This document shows, one piece after another, positions 6,615-13,599 of a stretch of DNA of 17,076 nucleotides. Origin of the DNA: Ignavibacteriales bacterium (GTDB lineage: Bacteria; Bacteroidota; Ignavibacteria; Ignavibacteriales; Melioribacteraceae); contig JAFGID010000022.1 in the NCBI GenBank assembly GCA_016929735.1, positions 1 through 17,076 on the forward strand, written 5' to 3'. Position 1 is the first letter of the stretch, and every line of letters starts with the position of its first letter. The notes beneath the pieces were generated by a model. It was given only the letters and a program-made list of their open reading frames with translations. It ran no database searches and had not been told where the DNA came from. The translations under genes were made by a program, and so were the position numbers.

Positions 6615-7613
6615 ATGAGTAATATACAATTTGTGATGCCTGATAGTATCATTTTAGAAGAAACAACAAAAACAGATACGTATGGCAAGTTTTTTATTTC
6701 ACCTCTAGAGAGAGGTTTTGGAAATACAATTGGAAACGCATTTCGTCGTGTTTTACTTTCTTCAATTTATGGTTCAGCTCTTACTGCACTTAGAATCGAA
6801 GGCGTTTTGCATGAGTTTTCTACCATTCATGGTATAGCTGAAGATGTTACTGAAATTGTATTAAATCTAAAAAAAGTCAGACTCAAAATTTTAACTCCTA
6901 ATTCGAATAAAATTGATATCTCCTTAAGTGGTCCGACAAAATTCACAGCGGCAGATATCCAAAAGAATTGTCCAGAAATAGAAATTCTTAATCCTGATTT
7001 ACATATAGCAACATTGAACGAAAATACCAATTTTAATTTGGAATTAAGATATGGAACTGGCAAAGGTTATGTGCCAAACACTGAGCAGAAAATTCCCGAC
7101 CAGTCAATTGGGATGATACCAATTGATTCGATATTTACTCCAATAGTCAATGTAAATTATTTGGTTGAAAATGTTCGTATTGGTGAAAGAAACGATTTTG
7201 AAAAATTAATTTTAGAAATAAAAACAGATGGCTCAATTACTCCCCAAGATGCAATCTCGGAGAGTGCAAGAATTTTATCAGAGCATATCAAAATGTTTAT
7301 TAATTTTGATAAGATTCAAGATGAAGTGAAAGAAGAGGAAACGATTGATCCCGAATTTGAAGCAATTAGAAAAAAATTACTTACAACAGTGGACGATTTA
7401 GAATTAAGCGTACGTTCACAAAATTGCTTACGTGCTGCAAACATTAAGACACTTGGTGAATTAGTAAGAAGACAAGAAAGCGAATTATTAAAATTTAGGA
7501 ATTTTGGTAGAAAATCACTTGCCGAACTCATTGAAATTGTTGAAGTACATAAATTAGAATTCGGTATGGATGTAGATAAATACATAAAAGACGAAAAAGA
7601 AAGTATTAACTAA
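6615..7613 (+). CDS. rpoA: DNA-directed RNA polymerase subunit alpha
   Basis: The alpha dimer scaffolds assembly of beta and beta-prime, and its C-terminal domain reads promoter UP elements and contacts activators. The length of 332 is normal. The N-terminal domain (about 1-235) has the dimerisation block PLERGFGNTIGNAFRRVLLSS (30-50) and ends near SEHIKMFINF. An acidic linker (about 236-250) leads to the C-terminal domain (about 258-320), where the DNA-binding residues equivalent to E. coli Arg265, Asn268, Gly296, Lys298 and Ser299 are present as Arg267, Asn270, Gly298, Lys300 and Ser301. UP-element recognition is therefore expected. GAGG at 6606-6609 precedes the ATG by 5 nt. Confidence 0.98.
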   Translation: MSNIQFVMPDSIILEETTKTDTYGKFFISPLERGFGNTIGNAFRRVLLSSIYGSALTALRIEGVLHEFSTIHGIAEDVTEIVLNLKKVRLKILTPNSNKIDISLSGPTKFTAADIQKNCPEIEILNPDLHIATLNENTNFNLELRYGTGKGYVPNTEQKIPDQSIGMIPIDSIFTPIVNVNYLVENVRIGERNDFEKLILEIKTDGSITPQDAISESARILSEHIKMFINFDKIQDEVKEEETIDPEFEAIRKKLLTTVDDLELSVRSQNCLRAANIKTLGELVRRQESELLKFRNFGRKSLAELIEIVEVHKLEFGMDVDKYIKDEKESIN

Positions 7614-7630
7614 ATTATTGGCAACCTGTT

Positions 7631-8314
7631 ATGAGACACAATACTAAAGGAAAAAAATTAAGCAGAAAAAGAGGTCATAGATTAGCAACTTTGAGATCTT
7701 TGGCTACATCACTAATAAAGCACAAGAAAATTAAAACAACTCTTACAAAAGCAAAAGAGATGAGAAGATTTGTTGAGCCACTTATTACTAAAGCAAAAAA
7801 TAATGATATCCCGGCACGTAGACTCATTGCAAAATTTATATATGACAAGAATGTAACAAAAATGTTATTTGATGAAGTAATTGAAAAAGTTGGAGATAGA
7901 CCAGGGGGTTATACTAGAATTATTAAGTTAGGTCAAAGACCTGGTGATGCTGCTCAAATGGCTTATATTGAGTTAGTTGATTTTAGTGATGTACTTACTG
8001 CTAAGCTTAAAGCTAAAACAGAGAAGGAAGAAAAATCCAAAAAAGAAAAAAAATCTAAAGAAAGCAAGAGCAAAACTGAAGCTAAGGAAATAGAAGAGGC
8101 TGATGTTGAAGAAGTTGACTCTGAAAAAGATACTAAGGCAAAACCAAAAAAGAAAGTAAAAACAACACCGAAAAAGAAAGTAAAAACAACAGACGTTAAA
8201 GAAAAGACGAAGAAGAAAACGACAAAGACGGATGATAAGAAATCTGATAAGAAACCGGTAAAAAAAGATACTGAAAAGGATACAGACAAAAAAGCAAAAT
8301 CTAAAAAGAAATAA
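7631..8314 (+). CDS. rplQ: 50S ribosomal protein L17 (bL17) with long lysine-rich tail
   Basis: L17 lies near the polypeptide exit-tunnel side of the 50S subunit. Residues 1 to about 120 are a normal L17: MRHNTKGKKLSRKRGHRLAT (1-20), TTLTKAKEMRRFVEPLITKA (36-55) and GDRPGGYTRIIKLGQRPGDA (88-107). Most bacterial L17s stop around here, but this one continues for about 100 residues of lysine, glutamate, threonine and serine with almost no hydrophobics, including two consecutive copies of PKKKVKTT (172-187). Bacteroidetes-type L17s are often extended, so a tail is lineage-consistent, but this is long and low-complexity. It is in frame with a plain TAA stop and no frameshift sign. It is the last gene before the 8338-8376 terminator. 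No strong ribosome-binding site is visible before the ATG. Confidence 0.97.
   Translation: MRHNTKGKKLSRKRGHRLATLRSLATSLIKHKKIKTTLTKAKEMRRFVEPLITKAKNNDIPARRLIAKFIYDKNVTKMLFDEVIEKVGDRPGGYTRIIKLGQRPGDAAQMAYIELVDFSDVLTAKLKAKTEKEEKSKKEKKSKESKSKTEAKEIEEADVEEVDSEKDTKAKPKKKVKTTPKKKVKTTDVKEKTKKKTTKTDDKKSDKKPVKKDTEKDTDKKAKSKKK
8144..8191 (+). repeat. 24-bp tandem repeat in the L17 tail
   Basis: Two adjacent 24-base units, 8144-8167 and 8168-8191, differ at one base (the third position of the first codon, CCA versus CCG). Each encodes PKKKVKTT. The near identity at synonymous positions suggests a fairly recent in-frame duplication, the likely way the lysine-rich tail of rplQ grows and shrinks. Confidence 0.9.
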
Positions 8315-8337
8315 ATTAGATTAGTATAATTATATTT

Positions 8338-8376
8338 AAGAGTAATTGATATGCTTCAACTCAATTACTCTTTTTT
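8338..8376 (+). terminator. Intrinsic terminator after rplQ
   Basis: A perfect 12-bp inverted repeat pairs AAGAGTAATTGA (8338-8349) with TCAATTACTCTT (8361-8372) around an 11-nt loop, running into six consecutive T residues (8371-8376). It closes the long ribosomal-protein operon. Its T tract ends only 3 nt before the engB ATG, so any transcript reading through carries the hairpin as its immediate 5' leader. A TATAAT at 8325-8330 just upstream could be a -10 element for engB, but no good -35 accompanies it. Confidence 0.9.
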
Positions 8377-8379
8377 ATT

Positions 8380-8961
8380 ATGATTGATATAAAATTCTAC
8401 AAATCTTGTTTTGATTTACAAAGTCTTCCTAAATCATTAAATAAAGAAATTGTTCTTTGTGGTCGTTCAAATGTAGGTAAGTCATCTTTTATAAATACAA
8501 TATTTGGCGTAAAAAATATTGCTAAAACAAGTTCAACTCCGGGGAAAACTCGTTCTATAAATTATTATTTGGTAAAGGATAAATTTTTTGTTGTGGATTT
8601 ACCGGGTCTGGGATATGCAAAATTTTCAAAAGAAGATAGGGAAAAATGGAGCAGAAACATAAAGAATTATTTTCAATCAAGAGAAAATATTGCTCTTGTT
8701 TTTCATTTAATTGATGCGAGACACTTACCGACTATAATTGATATTGAAATAAATAATATTCTTTCAGAAACGAATATTCCATATATTGTTATATTGAATA
8801 AAATTGATAAATTGAAAAGAACATTTTGGAACAAAGCAAAAAATGAAACCTTAAAAATGTTTCCAAATTTAAGTTTTGGAGATAATGTTTTTATTTTTTC
8901 TTCAATTTCCAAAGTGGGTAAAATGGAAATTTTTAGCATTTTGCAAAAGTTATTTATGTAG
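8380..8961 (+). CDS. engB: Ribosome-biogenesis GTP-binding protein EngB/YsxC
   Basis: EngB is an essential TRAFAC-class GTPase needed for maturation of the 50S subunit. The 193 residues contain all G motifs: G1 GRSNVGKS (28-35), G2 region SSTPGKT (51-57), G3 DLPG (73-76) followed by LGYAK, G4 NKID (140-143) and G5 SSISKVG (174-180). The N-terminal MIDIKFYKSCFDLQSLP aligns with the usual family start, supporting ATG 8380 even though no Shine-Dalgarno sequence is present. The region directly upstream is the rplQ terminator hairpin and its T tract, so initiation must be weak, leaderless or dependent on read-through. The neighbourhood is functionally coherent: a 50S assembly factor beside ribosomal-protein genes. 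Confidence 0.96.
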   Translation: MIDIKFYKSCFDLQSLPKSLNKEIVLCGRSNVGKSSFINTIFGVKNIAKTSSTPGKTRSINYYLVKDKFFVVDLPGLGYAKFSKEDREKWSRNIKNYFQSRENIALVFHLIDARHLPTIIDIEINNILSETNIPYIVILNKIDKLKRTFWNKAKNETLKMFPNLSFGDNVFIFSSISKVGKMEIFSILQKLFM

Positions 8962-9018
8962 AGCTATTTGTTTTGTTGTTTAAATTTTATATTTTATAGT
9001 TGCGATATTAATAAGATT

Positions 9019-10878
9019 ATGAAATTAGAGAAAATAAATATTAAAAAAATATTAATTTTTACTATTATCCCAATTTTAATATTTATTACATTTTTAACCA
9101 ACGATCTAATCTTAAAAATAATAATCTCCTTAATAACTACAATTTACATTGGTTTCATAATTTTCCTGCGAAAATCTCTTAAAACAGATAGAATATTAGA
9201 TGAAAAACTAATTTACGATTATTCTCCAGAAAAGGTAGAGTCTGAATTTCAGGATGAATTTAAAATCGTATCTAAACATAAAGATTTTGAAACAATAACT
9301 TCTAATGATGATCTGGCATCAACTATTCTTGGCAAAAAAGAATTTTTCAAACCTCACGATTTAAAAAATAATTACGATAATATAGTAAAGGAAGAAATTC
9401 CAGATGAATTTTCTTATGACGAACAATTTATGTTCATATTAGATAAAATACTCACTGTTGTTAAGGATGCATTTCTTGCACATTCGGCATTATTCTTTTG
9501 GTATAACGACCAGACAAAAAAAATATCACTGGGTAGATACGTTTCTAGTTCAGCTGAAAATATTATTTCTAAAAAACTTGATTTAGAAGATGATATTTTA
9601 AGTAAAATTATTCAAAAACAAGAGCCTGAAATTCTTTCTAATATTCTACATACTGCCGAAAAAGATGTAATTCGCTATTACGACAAGGAAATAGGAATTA
9701 AAAGTTTTATTGGGGTACCATTCTTTCATGAGAAAAAACTCTATGGCATTTTAGCTGCCGATTCAAAGACAGAAGATTCATTCGGCATTGAAACAATATA
9801 TTCCTTCGGTAGATTTGTTCGAGTTTTTTCAATCATTCTATCTCTGTTCAGCGAAAAATTTGATGAATCTCTTGCTGAAAAGCGCTTGAAAGCTATAACA
9901 GGCATTTTAAATTCGGATAAGGACTTAGAAACACAAGATAATTTAAATGAAATAATAGGAAAGACATTTAAAAATATTTTTAATTGGGATGCATTTGCAT
10001 TTATTGCCTTCGATAGAGTTGAGAAAAAATTTTATGCATCAAAGGTTATAAACAACACTTCATCTCTCAGATATATCGGCGAAGGATTAGAAATAGATCT
10101 GAATAACACTTTAGTTGGTAAATCGGTAATAAGCGGATTACCGGTAAGAATTGACGATACAAGTTCTTCGCAATATATAAGGTATAACAGCGTAGAGAAT
10201 ATCAGTTTTGAAGGGTCCTTCTTAGCAATACCTTTGGTTTACGAAGAGCAGAATTACGGTGTTGTTTGTTTTGAAAATCTGAAGAAGAATAGCATAACAA
10301 ATAATGATACGAAATTTCTTTTAAGTGCTTCGAAAATATTTTCATTTATTATTCATTCTTCAGCAACAAGCAAAGCACTGAAAGAATTAATAGATGTCGA
10401 TTCAGAAACATTAGCATTAAACAATCGAGCTTTTAAGGAGCGAGTGAGTTGCGAACTGCAAAAATGTTTACAATTAAGTGTTCCGAGCGTATTAGCATTG
10501 ATAAAAATAGATGATTTCCTCGACCAGGGAAGTTTCTTTGAAACTAATCCATTGAAGAAGATTATATTTACAATAATTGGAATTATTAAAGAAGAGATAA
10601 AACCGTGGGATTTGTTTTCTAGATATGATGATAGGATTTTTGGTGTTTACTTTTTTAACGCGCAGCTAAATGATGTCCTTTTATGGGCTGAAAAACTTAG
10701 GACAAAAATTGCCCGTAAACCAATTGCTGTTGCATCGAAGCAAACTACTTTTACCGTTTCCATCGGTATTGCATCAGCGTATAATAAAAATAATTTTGAA
10801 ACATTAATAGATGCTGCTAATCTGGCTTTGCAGAAAGCTGTTGAGAGAGGCGGTAATACAGTTAAAAGCATTGCATAG
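9019..10878 (+). CDS. Membrane-anchored double-GAF protein with degenerate GGDEF domain
   Basis: Probable signalling protein of 619 residues from ATG 9019. Two hydrophobic helices at about 10-28 and 30-50 anchor it in the membrane. A linker of about 80 residues follows, then GAF-like domain 1 (about 135-275, with IGVPFFHEKKLYGILAADS at 231-249) and GAF-like domain 2 (about 305-445, with LAIPLVYEEQNYGVVCFEN at 402-420). The end (about 460-619) has the GGDEF fold: D-S-E-T-L-A-L-N-N-R at the start, a KIDDF metal site near 496-500, and TVSIGIA with the NLALQKAVERGGN helix late. The signature loop reads RYDDRIF (535-541) instead of RYGGDEF, and the inhibitory RxxD is KPWD (528-531), so diguanylate cyclase activity is unlikely. 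A TTG at 8968 would add 17 residues without a ribosome-binding site. It sits 57 nt after engB; the deoB start follows 6 nt later. Ligand and partners are unknown. Confidence 0.85.
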   Translation: MKLEKINIKKILIFTIIPILIFITFLTNDLILKIIISLITTIYIGFIIFLRKSLKTDRILDEKLIYDYSPEKVESEFQDEFKIVSKHKDFETITSNDDLASTILGKKEFFKPHDLKNNYDNIVKEEIPDEFSYDEQFMFILDKILTVVKDAFLAHSALFFWYNDQTKKISLGRYVSSSAENIISKKLDLEDDILSKIIQKQEPEILSNILHTAEKDVIRYYDKEIGIKSFIGVPFFHEKKLYGILAADSKTEDSFGIETIYSFGRFVRVFSIILSLFSEKFDESLAEKRLKAITGILNSDKDLETQDNLNEIIGKTFKNIFNWDAFAFIAFDRVEKKFYASKVINNTSSLRYIGEGLEIDLNNTLVGKSVISGLPVRIDDTSSSQYIRYNSVENISFEGSFLAIPLVYEEQNYGVVCFENLKKNSITNNDTKFLLSASKIFSFIIHSSATSKALKELIDVDSETLALNNRAFKERVSCELQKCLQLSVPSVLALIKIDDFLDQGSFFETNPLKKIIFTIIGIIKEEIKPWDLFSRYDDRIFGVYFFNAQLNDVLLWAEKLRTKIARKPIAVASKQTTFTVSIGIASAYNKNNFETLIDAANLALQKAVERGGNTVKSIA

Positions 10879-10884
10879 AATCAA

Positions 10885-12045
10885 TTGAAAAACTTTATTG
10901 TGATAATTCTTGACGGAATCGGTATAGGTGAATTACCCGACGCTCGTAAATATAATGATGAAGGAAGTAATACTCTGGTAAATCTTGCAAATTATTTGGA
11001 TGGATTAAAACTTCCTAATTTTGAAAGAATGGGTCTTGGAAATATTACAGAGATAAATGGAATTAGAAATATCGAAGAACCAATTGCTTCATACGGTAAA
11101 ATGAATGAAATTTCGATTGGTAAAGATTCAATCACAGGGCATTGGGAAATCGGAGGGATAAATGTTAAAATTAATTTTCCTTTATACCCGAATGGATTTC
11201 CAAAAGATTTAGTTAGTCGATTCAAAAAAATAACCGGAGTTGAAGGTGTTCTTGGAAATAAGGTCGCTTCTGGTACTGAAATTATCAAAGAATTGGGTGA
11301 TCAGCATTATAAAACAGGTTATCCAATAATATATACATCTGCAGATTCTGTTTTTCAGATTGCAGCACACGAAAGAATAATTCCGTTAGAGAATTTATAC
11401 GAAATCTGTCAGATTGCGCGTGAGAAAGTATTAGTTGGAGATGATCTTGTAACAAGGGTAATTGCACGTCCGTTTGTAGGTGAAGAGGGGAAATATCAAA
11501 GAACAACGAGCAGAAAAGATTTTGCATTAAGTCCAATTGAAGATACAATTCTTGATGTGCTTATAAAGAACAATGTCAAAACAGTTGCTATCGGAAAAAT
11601 TAATGATTTGTTTAATAATCGGGGTATTAAAGTTAAAATAACCACTAAATCCAATAGTGATGGAGTAAAAAATATAATTAATTGTTGCCAGCAATTTTCA
11701 AATAGTCTTATTTTTGCAAATCTTGTTGACTTTGATGTGTATTATGGTCACAGAAATGATCCAATCGGCTTCGAAAAAGCATTGAAAGAGTTTGATGAAC
11801 AATTACCAATGATTTTAAATAAGCTCGATGAATCCGATGCTTTGGTTATAACTTCTGACCATGGTAACGATCCAACAACTATTAGCACAGATCATAGTCG
11901 AGAATATGTGCCTCTGCTTTTCTATAGAAAAGGAAAGGTAGGACGGAACTTAAATATAAGGGAAACTTTTGGTGATGTAGCTCAAACAATTGCCCATTTT
12001 TTTAAAATAAATAATTCCTTAATTGGGACAAGTTTTTTGAATTAA
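10885..12045 (+). CDS. deoB: Phosphopentomutase; TTG start
   Basis: Interconverts (deoxy)ribose 1-phosphate and 5-phosphate in nucleoside salvage, a cytosolic Mn-dependent enzyme of the alkaline phosphatase superfamily. The 386-residue length is normal. Family residues are all present: Asp10 in ILDGIGIGELPDA, the phosphate-carrying Thr84 in DSITGHWE, and the metal ligands Asp284 and His289 (VDFDVYYGHR), Asp325 and His326 (TSDHGND) and His337 (TDHSREYVP). The TTG at 10885 is 6 nt after the GGDEF gene's stop; the next in-frame Met is at residue 49 and would remove the catalytic aspartate, so the TTG is required. No clear Shine-Dalgarno sequence is seen, which suggests coupling to the upstream gene. 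It is followed by a promoter-like region and two microcompartment vertex genes. Deoxyribose 5-phosphate, its product, is a known microcompartment-linked substrate class, but that connection here is inference. Confidence 0.97.
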   Translation: MKNFIVIILDGIGIGELPDARKYNDEGSNTLVNLANYLDGLKLPNFERMGLGNITEINGIRNIEEPIASYGKMNEISIGKDSITGHWEIGGINVKINFPLYPNGFPKDLVSRFKKITGVEGVLGNKVASGTEIIKELGDQHYKTGYPIIYTSADSVFQIAAHERIIPLENLYEICQIAREKVLVGDDLVTRVIARPFVGEEGKYQRTTSRKDFALSPIEDTILDVLIKNNVKTVAIGKINDLFNNRGIKVKITTKSNSDGVKNIINCCQQFSNSLIFANLVDFDVYYGHRNDPIGFEKALKEFDEQLPMILNKLDESDALVITSDHGNDPTTISTDHSREYVPLLFYRKGKVGRNLNIRETFGDVAQTIAHFFKINNSLIGTSFLN

Positions 12046-12046
12046 A

Positions 12047-12074
12047 TTGAAAATATTTTGAAACTTAATATAAT
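12047..12074 (+). promoter_or_regulatory. Candidate sigma-70-type promoter for the microcompartment/sigma/fumC unit
   Basis: TTGAAA (12047-12052) and TATAAT (12069-12074) are separated by 16 bases in the short gap after deoB, giving a start point near 12081 and a leader of about 42 nt before the TTG of the first EutN gene. This is the clearest promoter-like pair in the window. In AT-rich DNA such matches do occur by chance, and the lineage's sigma factor may prefer other motifs. Confidence 0.5.
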
Positions 12075-12099
12075 ATTATGCATCTCAAAAATGCCATTC

Positions 12100-12122
12100 T
12101 TTAACCAAATTTCGAGGTTAAA
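12100..12122 (+). promoter_or_regulatory. Hairpin overlapping the ribosome-binding site of the first EutN gene
   Basis: TTTAACC (12100-12106) can pair with GGTTAAA (12116-12122) around a 9-nt loop. The ribosome-binding GAGG (12114-12117) is half in the loop and half in the 3' arm, and the TTG start (12123) abuts the stem. The structure could lower or regulate initiation of the downstream genes. It is short and A/T-rich apart from two G-C pairs, so the effect may be small. Confidence 0.4.
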
Positions 12123-12395
12123 TTGACTTTAGGAAAAGTAATCGGCACAGTTTGGTCAACTAGGAAGGATGAAGCTCTTGTTGGAGCTAAATTTCTTATT
12201 GTCCAACAGGTAAATTTAAAGTATGAAGCTAAAGACAATTTTATTGTAGCCGTAGATTCTGTTGGTGTTGGGCTGAATGAAATTGTTTTGGTTGCACAAG
12301 GAAGCTCTGCACGGCAAACAACCTTTACAAGAAATAAACCAATTGATGCAGTAATCATGGCTAAGGTTGACAAATTAGATATTTCAAAAGTCTAA
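12123..12395 (+). CDS. EutN/CcmL-family microcompartment vertex protein (BMC-P), first copy
   Basis: Small 90-residue protein of the Pfam EutN_CcmL family, whose pentamers cap the vertices of bacterial microcompartments and carboxysomes. It begins LGKVIGTVWSTRK, the family's first strand, has the central VDSVGVGLNEIVLVAQGSSAR segment (44-64), and ends with the PIDAVIMAKVDKLDI strand (73-87). The start is TTG 12123, with GAGG at 12114-12117 five nt upstream. No BMC-domain hexamer, aldolase or aldehyde dehydrogenase lies in the window, so this looks like a satellite shell locus serving a compartment encoded elsewhere. The second copy follows after 17 nt. Adjacent genes are deoB upstream and sigma factors downstream. 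The family assignment is firm; the compartment's chemistry is not shown here. Confidence 0.92.
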   Translation: MTLGKVIGTVWSTRKDEALVGAKFLIVQQVNLKYEAKDNFIVAVDSVGVGLNEIVLVAQGSSARQTTFTRNKPIDAVIMAKVDKLDISKV

Positions 12396-12412
12396 TATTT
12401 TGGTGATTATAA

Positions 12413-12691
12413 ATGGTTCTAGGGAAAGTAATTGGAACGATTTGGGCAACTAAAAAGTATTCAGCGGTCAATAATTACAAAATGCAATTACTACAACCAC
12501 TGAATGCGGAATTAGAAAATATCGGGGAACCGATAATTGTACTTGATACTGTCGGTGCTGGACCGGGTGAAATTGTTTATTTCATAACTTCTAGCGAAGC
12601 AGTAATTCCTTTAGATGTTAACGAAGCTCCAGTTGATGCGAGTATTGTCGGTATAGTTGATTATGTTAATGTTGAAAAAAAACTAGCATAG
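12413..12691 (+). CDS. EutN/CcmL-family microcompartment vertex protein (BMC-P), second copy
   Basis: A 92-residue paralogue of the preceding gene. It opens with LGKVIGTIWATKK and has the same central pattern, VLDTVGAGPGEIVYFITSSEA (43-63), and the closing PVDASIVGIVDYVNV. By eye it matches the first copy at roughly one third of positions, with conservation concentrated in the first strand and around the VG-x-G-x-x-EIV turn, so the duplication is old and the two are probably not interchangeable. Several microcompartment types use two or three distinct vertex pentamers. The start is ATG 12413. The sigma-factor TTG follows 23 nt after its stop, preceded by a G-rich GGGGGT, so the shell and sigma genes are likely co-transcribed. 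Confidence 0.92.
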   Translation: MVLGKVIGTIWATKKYSAVNNYKMQLLQPLNAELENIGEPIIVLDTVGAGPGEIVYFITSSEAVIPLDVNEAPVDASIVGIVDYVNVEKKLA

Positions 12692-12714
12692 AAGATAAAT
12701 AGTGGGGGTCTTTA

Positions 12715-13569
12715 TTGAAGATAACTAAACAATATACCAACAGAGAGAGTCAATCGCTCGATAAATACTTGCAGGAGATTGGTAAAGTTGATTTACTCAA
12801 GCCTGAAGAAGAAATTGATCTGGCTGTTGAAATAAAAAAAGGTCACCATTCAGCGTTAGAGAAACTCGTAAAAGCAAATCTTAGGTTTGTAGTAAGTGTT
12901 GCGAAACAATATCAAAATCAGGGGCTTTCACTTGGTGATTTGATTAATGAGGGGAATTTGGGGTTGATTAAAGCTGCAGAAAGATTCGACCAAACAAGAG
13001 GTTTTAAATTTATTTCTTATGCTGTTTGGTGGATTCGACAAGCAATTCTGCAAGCTTTGGCTGAACAATCAAGGATAGTTCGACTTCCGCTCAATAGGGT
13101 CGGAGCTTTAAATAAAATTGGTAAAGCATATAGTAATCTTGAACAGGAATTTGAGAGAGAACCAAGTGAACAGGAAATTGCTCAAATATTGGAAATGGAT
13201 ATAAAAGAAATTAATAATACTTTGAAAATATCAGGTAGGCATGTTTCAGTTGAATCACCGATAACTCAGGGTGACGATAATAGGCTAATAGATATTATTA
13301 AAGATGAAGATCCTGCGCCAGACAATATTCTTATGAGTGAATCTTTGAAAGTAGAAATTGAGAGAACGTTGTCAACATTACCTGAACGGGAAGCTGAAGT
13401 AGTAAAATTATATTTTGGTTTAAACAACGAACATTGCATGACACTTGAAGAAATAGGTGAAAAATTTAATCTCACACGTGAAAGAGTAAGACAAATAAAA
13501 GAGAAAGCACTTAGAAAATTGCGTATGGTAGCAAGAAGCAAAGGGTTAAAAATTTATTTAGGTGAATAA
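12715..13569 (+). CDS. rpoD: RpoD-like sigma-70 factor, first of a tandem pair; TTG start
   Basis: Compact primary-type sigma factor of 284 residues with no region 1.1, as in Bacteroidetes/Chlorobi. Region 1.2 covers QSLDKYLQEIGKVDLL (13-28). Region 2 is intact: NLRFVVSVAKQYQNQG (55-70), GDLINEGNLGLIKAA (74-88), TRGFKFISYAVWWIRQAILQ (94-113). Region 3.0 reads RLPLNRVGALNKI (123-135), matching the usual sequence in this lineage. Region 4.2 has the helix-turn-helix TLEEIGEKFNLTRERVRQIKEKALRKLR (243-270). The linker after region 3 (SPITQGDDNRLIDIIKDED, 181-199) departs from the usual DAPF-x-x-x-EDN-x-LLDVL form. The TTG at 12715 follows GGGGGT with little choice of alternative start. The neighbouring gene is about 70% identical. 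Which copy is the housekeeping factor is undecided; the symbol is provisional. Confidence 0.93.
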   Translation: MKITKQYTNRESQSLDKYLQEIGKVDLLKPEEEIDLAVEIKKGHHSALEKLVKANLRFVVSVAKQYQNQGLSLGDLINEGNLGLIKAAERFDQTRGFKFISYAVWWIRQAILQALAEQSRIVRLPLNRVGALNKIGKAYSNLEQEFEREPSEQEIAQILEMDIKEINNTLKISGRHVSVESPITQGDDNRLIDIIKDEDPAPDNILMSESLKVEIERTLSTLPEREAEVVKLYFGLNNEHCMTLEEIGEKFNLTRERVRQIKEKALRKLRMVARSKGLKIYLGE

Positions 13570-13599
13570 AAAAAATAATTAATAAATTGGAGGTATGGA

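Noticed and set aside
7963..8289. A 108-codon minus-strand open frame opposite the L17 tail, rich in Ser, Phe and Val.
   Set aside because: It is the complement of lysine/glutamate-rich coding DNA, which rarely yields stops in antisense. It has no ribosome-binding site and no recognisable domain.
8972..9002. A Bacteroidetes-style promoter, TTTG-N19-TATAGTTG, before the GAF-GGDEF gene.
   Set aside because: It has one mismatch in the -7 box and such T-rich patterns are frequent in this AT-rich DNA. It would leave a leader of only about 10 nt. Not strong enough to list.
8968..9018. TTG at 8968 as the start of the GAF-GGDEF gene.
   Set aside because: It adds 17 residues that do not look like an organised signal sequence and has no Shine-Dalgarno sequence; ATG 9019 begins just before the two membrane helices.
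12101..12373. A 90-codon minus-strand open frame opposite the first EutN gene.
   Set aside because: It shadows a clear EutN/CcmL-family gene, shows no family motif and lacks its own upstream signals.
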